Part shown: in pieces, positions 58,423-64,000 of the stretch
Layout of the letters: each line of letters opens with the position of its first letter
How positions within the stretch are numbered: the first letter of the stretch is position 1
Origin: Eretmocerus hayati
Taxonomy: Eukaryota > Arthropoda > Insecta > Hymenoptera > Aphelinidae
Direction: 5' to 3'
NCBI GenBank assembly: GCA_029851415.1
Contig: CM056742.1
Span: 12,627,736-12,691,735, forward strand
Length of the DNA: 64,000 nucleotides
Program-made: the position numbers and the translations under genes
Notes under the pieces: model-generated
Told to the model about the DNA's origin: nothing
The model's input: the letters and a program-made list of their open reading frames with translations, nothing else
Databases searched by the model: none

Positions 58423-58746
58423 TTCGAGGTGTCAGCCCTGACTTTGGCGCCACCATCGGGTATTTTGCAAACTGTCCGACTGCCAACATTTGACGTTCAA
58501 ACTTCGGCTCGCTACTAATGGAACTGTATGTAAACAAAGTCGGCAAAATGTCTCATTTCAGGTATTTGACAATAGAAACAAATTTTGATGTTTATTTCTG
58601 TTATCGGGTACTTGGAACAATACATTTTGCCGACTTTGCTCATACAATTTCAGTAGCGCGCCGAAGTTTCAACTTCAGAGGTTGGCAGTCGGACAGTTCG
58701 CAAGATACCAGGTGGTGGCGCCGAAGTCAAGGCTGGCACCTCGAAT
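58423..58746. mobile_element. Foldback MITE just upstream of the second MATH-BTB gene
   Basis: ATTCGAGGTGTCAGCCCTGA at the left mirrors TCAAGGCTGGCACCTCGAAT at the right. The arms (about 58423-58545 and 58622-58746) share GTCCGACTGCCAAC and AAAGTCGGCAAAATGT, with roughly 80-85% identity by eye. The left edge is 172 bp above the ATG, inside the expected promoter. Confidence 0.75.
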
Positions 58747-59130
58747 CTGATGGCTCGCGATTGTTCTTGTGATGACACATGCCAATCTGATTTCGAGGGG
58801 CGTGTTTTCTACTTTTTTAGTCACATTTGCAGTTTCAACCCGGTATGGAAACATTTTTTCTCACGTACGAGTTGTAGAATTCGAGATTCCCTATACTCAC
58901 CAGAACGAGATGTTGATTCGCGTTTCTGCTCTGATTTTTCAACCCTTCTGATCAGAATTCCACAATACCCGGATCGCAAAGTTTCTATTTTTTCAAATCA
59001 TCCACTCTGTATTTGAAAATGAATGGCCAAATGGTCGAATGAGAACATGCGCAATTTCATATCTTTTGGAAAATGATTCAAACATTTGCGACGGATTCTT
59101 TCTACGCATGACGCATCAGACAAGAATGCG
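58747..59130. other. No recognisable feature
   Basis: Short plus-strand frames without domains. Confidence 0.4.
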
Positions 59131-59134
59131 TGGA

Positions 59135-59218
59135 ATGATTTTGTTGGATAGAACATCAGTCCACGGGAATCCAACAACGCTTACGATATGGTTGTGGGTT
59201 CAAATCTGGGACGAGTCG
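59135..59218 (+). repeat. Degenerate tRNA-like SINE head
   Basis: A box B-like GGTTCAAATCT at 59197-59207 follows a D-arm-like TTGTTGGATAGAACATC about 55 bp earlier, with an anticodon-arm-like stretch between. Box A is poor, so this is not a functional tRNA gene. Confidence 0.4.
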
Positions 59219-59883
59219 ACTTAGAATTTCTTGAATGAAACTTCTGAAGCTATAACCCCGTTTGGAAAAAGAAGTCGATGTTTCGCAATCATACACATAT
59301 AAATACTTAGGAAAGTACACACAGCAAAGATTGAAGTCTTGATCCCAGCCGTAAATAACAACATACAAGTTTCTTGGTATAATAGGCAAAACAGTCAAAT
59401 CTAATACGTTATTCAATACAGAAAGATTAAATTCAGCCAATAAGTTAGAAAGAAGATATTGTAAGACCAGGCAGTTTTCTCACTGAATCTCCCCCATATT
59501 GTACGTCTAAACTCTTCAGAAGTACTTATACCTTGAGTGTGAGTTGTCAAAGTACCAAGCCATCAGGTTCTTAGCCAATAATATGGCCAAAAATGACGGA
59601 CTATGATCGTAAACCGGAATCTCACGGGAGAGCGACAGTTTTGCACTGATGCGACCGATCGTCTATCCTAGATTTACAATCATCAATCACTATGATGAAT
59701 CAGAGTGCTCCTAATACTCTGTTGAAGTGATGTTCATCAGAGTATTGAGATAACAAAGAGATAACAAGAATATGATTCATGTATGATAGACCCATTCCCC
59801 GATAAAAAAGAATCAATAACTTTTTGAAAGAAGAACATCTGAGTGAAGGATAATGAAAGATTTTGGAAAATGGTCTGCAGGAT
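59219..59883. other. No recognisable feature
   Basis: AT-rich unique DNA. The minus frames here are unsupported, and one reads through the tRNA-like relic. Confidence 0.4.
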
Positions 59884-60750
59884 TGGGGGTCATAATTCCC
59901 GAACCAGGAATTCCCCGAGTCATAATTGCCCGTCCATTTTACCCCGAGGAGAAAACTCTCCAAGGCGAAAACTACACAGATCAAAGTCCCCCGAGGCCCA
60001 AAATTCCCTGGTGTTGATTTCCTTACAACAATAACTCCCACGCGAGTTCTCTCAACGTCTCCAACTATGGAGACGCTAAAGAGAGAGGGATAGATTCAAA
60101 TGATCCACTGTTTATTTGAATCTAGTTTTTGCTTTCTTTGTTCAATTATAGTTTCTACTATGTTCATTTTGGTTCAAATTCTATGCATCAATAGTGCGAC
60201 TAGTTTTTTTGGAGTATAAGCAGTTTCCAACGTAAGATTTTGTATGAGCAATGCAAATTATGACCTATATTTTTCAGGCGCTCATCCAGGCAGTACATTT
60301 GGATATTCCCTGCACCTCTGATTCACGACTCGTTTACTTCTTGATATTCTATTTTGAAAGAAACGTAAATTTTACAAGGGAAATTGTGAATACATGGTCG
60401 AAAGAACTTGAATTTGAACTAAAATTAAAAGTGAGTACAACAAAGAAAGTTTTTTAGTTATCATCAAGTCATTCGAAAGGCAACATGTTCAGGGGAATCA
60501 TCGAGAATTCATCGAGAGAATAAGAAGAGGGGATGGAAAAAGTGAGACGTTATGATTAGGTGGGAGAATGCTATAAGAAATTTGTTCGAAGAAGAATAAT
60601 ATCCGAGGCAATTCGTCTGGGGGAGGAAGAATACCTGAGGAAATTTATGCTATGGGAAAAATACTCGGCGGGTTTCATCCCAGGGAATGAGAATAGTTGG
60701 AGAATTTTGTCCATGGGAAAAATAGTTGGGGAATAATGACTCCCTCCCAT
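59884..60750. mobile_element. Element with GGGGTCATAATTCCC ends and repeated subterminal motif
   Basis: GGGGGTCATAATTCCC near 59884 mirrors GGGGAATAATGACTCCCTCC near 60734. Both ends carry many degenerate copies, about 20-25 bp apart, of an AATTCCCC / GGGGAAAAAT-type word: 59884-60015 in one sense and about 60480-60740 in the other. The middle is unique AT-rich DNA with a small CGTCTCC...GGAGACG hairpin at about 60053-60074. Looks like a non-autonomous DNA element with clustered binding sites; superfamily unknown. Confidence 0.6.
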
Positions 60751-61162
60751 CTGTAGAATGATTTGAGTGTTTCAATAGCTGATATTAGGTCAGCATAGTG
60801 ACCTCACTTTGTTTAATTTTCATTACAAACTTTGCAAGAGTTCTTGCAAGTCTATGACTACTGGCTGCTCTCCAGATGAAATGAATGACTCGTTTGAAAT
60901 GACACTTGTACTTGGTCACATGTATATTGTACACTATAGAGGATTATTTTGATGAACCAATGAATAGGAATGATCTAATTGACATGACTTGATAGAAATG
61001 GGAGTTTGAAAATACCATCCAAAGTTTATGCATCATTCAATTTTCTCATTCGTATTTCAGCATGTAGAAAACTGTATCCAATCAGATTTCTTAATGAATC
61101 AATTTTTCTGAGTTATGACGAATGAATAATTCTTAGTGTACCAAACCCAGAAATTAATTCAA
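60751..61162. other. No recognisable feature
   Basis: AT-rich unique DNA. Confidence 0.45.
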
Positions 61163-61500
61163 CTTACAAGGAGAGGTCATTGCCTGTGGGTCATAGATAT
61201 AGCGAAAACTCTTGGAACCACCTCCTTTTGGCACCAAAAGACGATAACCAAAACCACTTATTTGAATGCTGAAGCGTTCTGGAAATACAACCCATGGCAT
61301 TAGCAATGACAGTACACCTGTATGTAACAATTTTCAGCTTGGGTCTATGTGGGCTTTGCTAATGTCATAGACCATAGTGCCAAAACGCTTTAGGATTCAA
61401 GTAAGCGGTTATGAATACCATCTTCTGGTGTCAAAAGGAGATAATCTCCAGAGTTTCAGACCAATACATGACCCGCAGACCATGACCTCTCTTTGTAAGT
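61163..61500. mobile_element. 338-bp hairpin element related to 52993-53322
   Basis: CTTACAAGGAGAGGTCATTG at the left mirrors CATGACCTCTCTTTGTAAG at the right. The arms pair imperfectly to a centre near 61330. The reverse complement of its middle (GACATTAGCAAAGCCCACAT) closely resembles GACATTAGCATTGCCCGTAT of the element at 52993, and both begin CAAGGRGAG. They are therefore members of one family, this copy being more diverged between arms. Confidence 0.75.
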
Positions 61501-62759
61501 GAATATACTACCTAGTTGATACTTTGATGTAATTTGGACAAATGACTAGTCTCACAATTGATCCAGATGGACTTTTTTCCGCAGTACCTTATGGTGGAAG
61601 AAGAAAGTCAAAATATTTGAACAGCAGTGGTTCACAGCAAATTCTAAGTATGATTGCTATGATGGCATTTTAATCCTGATGATTCAAATCAATTTAAGAA
61701 TCATTTTAGAGAAAAGATGCTCCAAATCCCCAGTTTGTCGCTAGTTGAGGTTTCAATAAACATCCATGCTTTTTGTTGAAAAGTCAACTTATACCATTTT
61801 AGACACTCCATCATGCTGCACCAGTTCTACATTTTTTTCATCAAGCCAGAAGCATGATTCATTTGATGAGAAAGCGAGTTTGCTAAATGAATCTATAAAA
61901 TTTATAGTATTATACAGAATCGGCACAGTTTTTGAACTTCCTATCATGACAAGAAAACTAGAAAACTTATGTGATCCTCTAAAAGAAGCAGGGCTTTCTC
62001 TAGTCATAGCACTATTCTTCTGAAAAAATGGCAGCATAAGCTAATACACCCATGGCTTCTCATGGTGTATCACTGTTACCGATCCTGTGAGTTCATTTGG
62101 TAAACTGATGGTGAAATGTTAAAAACTATTCAAGAGATTTGAACATGAATACAATGCTTAATAAGAATGTCACGAAAGAAATACATGAAGCATAAATGCC
62201 ATGATCGTAATGTACCGTACAGAGAATTTTCAGGCTGTTGTCATGAACTTATTGTGATAATTGAAAACGTTTGAGAATCAACCCATTTTATATTAATACA
62301 TTTTCCAGCTATCAAAACATCATGTATTGGTATGGAAAACCAGATTTAAGCAAAGTATTAAGCATATATTATCATGCAAGTAGGGTGCAACGGTGTTGCA
62401 CGCTAATATACACTATGCTGCATGAGCTTTTACATTTTACATGCATATTTCAACCATTATTTCTAACTATTATCGAACTGTAAATGAGCAGTATGAGCAG
62501 CGCGATCTTACCACGTTTATTTTTTCAGGGCGTCTCCTCTAGACTCTATCAGCAATTCATCAATGGGCTAAAGCATTCCAAAGCCTGCCATCAGGGATCA
62601 AGCAACAAATCTAGTTGGACAATAAGTAAAACATGTCATTTGAAATGTTGGATGACATTCGGGGCATTGGCATTTCTCGGACCCCTATATAACCTCTACC
62701 TCGAACCCTGCCTCGCCTCGAACTGCCTCGAACGAACTGTCAAAATCGGTACCTGTCAT
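61501..62759. other. Unique DNA with one coding-like patch
   Basis: At 62529 a strong acceptor (TTTATTTTTTCAG) opens a plus-strand frame beginning GVSSRLYQQFINGLKHSKAC that runs to a stop at 62762, directly against the hairpin element. No family recognised; the second half contains a CCTCGAACTGCCTCG short repeat, so it is weak as a gene. The rest is featureless. Confidence 0.3.
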
Positions 62760-62894
62760 TAGGTTTATTCGATTACGCCGGCCACGCCGGCGTGGCCCAT
62801 CGGACCTCTCTCTCTTTCTCGCTATGTTAGAAAGAGAGGTCCGATGGGCCACGCCGGCGTGGCCTGGCCTGGCCGCCGTAATCGAATAAACCTA
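62760..62894. mobile_element. 135-bp GC-rich hairpin element, TA-flanked
   Basis: TAGGTTTATTCGATTACG at the left mirrors CGTAATCGAATAAACCTA at the right. The stem continues through GCCACGCCGGCGTGGCCCAT and GGACCTCTCT to a loop of about 10 bases. The right arm has a small GGCCTGGCCTGGCC expansion. TA at both tips fits a 2-bp target duplication. Far more GC-rich than its setting. Confidence 0.8.
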
Positions 62895-64000
62895 CTGTGT
62901 CAAAAACTCACTGCGTACTGCGCATGTCAAACTGCATCCAACTAGAGACCTTCTAGATAGGGTCTGGTCTGGAAGAATTCGCTCAAGATATCTGACATTT
63001 GTTCAAATTCGCAAATCAGGTTCGTGAATACAGTTTCTGACATTTACAATAAGCTTCTATGTCATCTTCATCAAGAATTTGCGATTTTGAGTGCCGGAAG
63101 GTTCCACATCTTTTTCTGAACCAGAGTTCAAACAAAACACAGCACTATATCGCGGTCGAGATCGCGGTGCCTAAACTTCATTCATCAGCATTACTACGTA
63201 AAATTTATTGGTCGGTAGTAAAAAATGTCCCATTCTGTGATTTTAACATTAGTTGTCATTTTTACAACTTGTCAGTGATTTTTTCGAGCCGAAAATTGAG
63301 ATTAGGAACGGTCCTACTTATATTTTCTTCGATCCATCTGACCGTTATGGGCGAACGCGGTATTAATTTTTGATCATGAATTTTATCACTTTCTGCGTTA
63401 AAAAATAGTGTTAATTGCGCTCCTTCCCATGAAATTCACTTACCACAAAACTCGAGGAATTTTACGTGCTAGCAATGCAAATCGTGGATTTGACTTATAA
63501 TTTGTGTTTCTATTCAGATAGCAGACATTGTTGCACCTTCGGTTCGGTTCCAAGTTCCAACCCTGCTCCCTTGCGCTTTGTAGTATTGAGATCGCAGAAT
63601 CATCTGTATATGTCACGAGTATTTTTTGTTATCCAAATTACGAATATGCATTTCTTCATCTAAAAGTGCCATTATTGATTTCAAACAAATACTTTCAAGA
63701 AAAATATATTCTTATTTTGGCTCTAAGACTTAGCACCTGAACTTTACGCCCAGAAAATAGAAGAAGTTGTGCACTAAACTACCCCTAGTTCAGGAAAAGT
63801 TAGCATGCAAGCAAGCCCCATGCCAAAGTGCCTCAACGCTCTCTTTACTCTCTATTAGCAAAAAGTTCCTTTACTAGCATCGTTATTGCGTGAAATTCAA
63901 CTAATAATCACTCTCGAGGAAATTTTTCCGATCTGTACTTGGTTCCAGTCCTGATTTCGTGCTCGTGCACAAGAGATAAGCTGTTCAAGGTTCAAGGGGC
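62895..64000. other. No recognisable feature
   Basis: Frames of 104, 70 and 65 codons on the plus strand show no domain I recognise. No repeat noted. Confidence 0.4.

Overview
The window looks like nuclear DNA of an insect, probably a wasp or other hymenopteran. It is AT-rich and gene-poor, with spliced exons, long introns, no bacterial gene packing, and single-exon MATH-BTB (SPOP-like) genes of the kind that are multiplied in Hymenoptera. The taxon is an inference; nothing here fixes the species.

Genes. Three protein-coding loci are supported, all on the minus strand. (1) At 9877-12203 lies the 5' end of a spliced gene whose first coding exon resembles the N-terminal dimerisation coiled coil of APC (adenomatous polyposis coli). 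Two coding exons join in perfect phase across a 1.9 kb intron; the rest of the gene would lie left of the window. (2) At 46517-47569 is an intact single-exon MATH-BTB gene. (3) At 57213-58250 is a diverged intact paralogue. They are probably Cullin-3 substrate adaptors, though the second has lost the acidic residue of the Cullin-contact motif. A basic 73-residue candidate terminal exon at 22196-22417 and a few weaker coding-like patches are unassigned.

Repeats. Most of the sequence between genes is non-autonomous mobile DNA and satellite. I see about twenty inverted-repeat elements from 0.14 to 5.7 kb. The most striking is 36133-41880: a TTAA-flanked foldback split by a hAT-like element with an exact 8-bp target duplication, which holds a 2.3 kb palindrome, which holds a 0.22 kb MITE in one arm only. 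Tandem arrays include a ~320-bp satellite with an 849-bp higher-order repeat (12393-14700), a strict 80-bp satellite (34118-35440) and a 26-bp minisatellite (52739-53355). The last two are each interrupted by one hairpin element whose empty site can be inferred from neighbouring monomers.

Layout. 1-9876: intergenic or intronic, with two terminal-inverted-repeat elements. 9877-12203: APC-like exons, two MITEs in the intron. 12393-14700: satellite. 14.7-34 kb: mostly unique DNA with four foldbacks and a promoter-like patch near 29.1-29.5 kb. 34.1-35.4 kb: 80-bp satellite. 36.1-45.7 kb: nested foldbacks and a SINE head. 46.5-58.3 kb: the two MATH-BTB genes with three foldbacks and the minisatellite between them. 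58.4-64 kb: four more foldback or hairpin elements, a tRNA-like SINE relic and unique DNA.

No transposase, reverse transcriptase, viral gene, rRNA, functional tRNA or CRISPR array was recognised. All repeat boundaries and identities were judged by eye.
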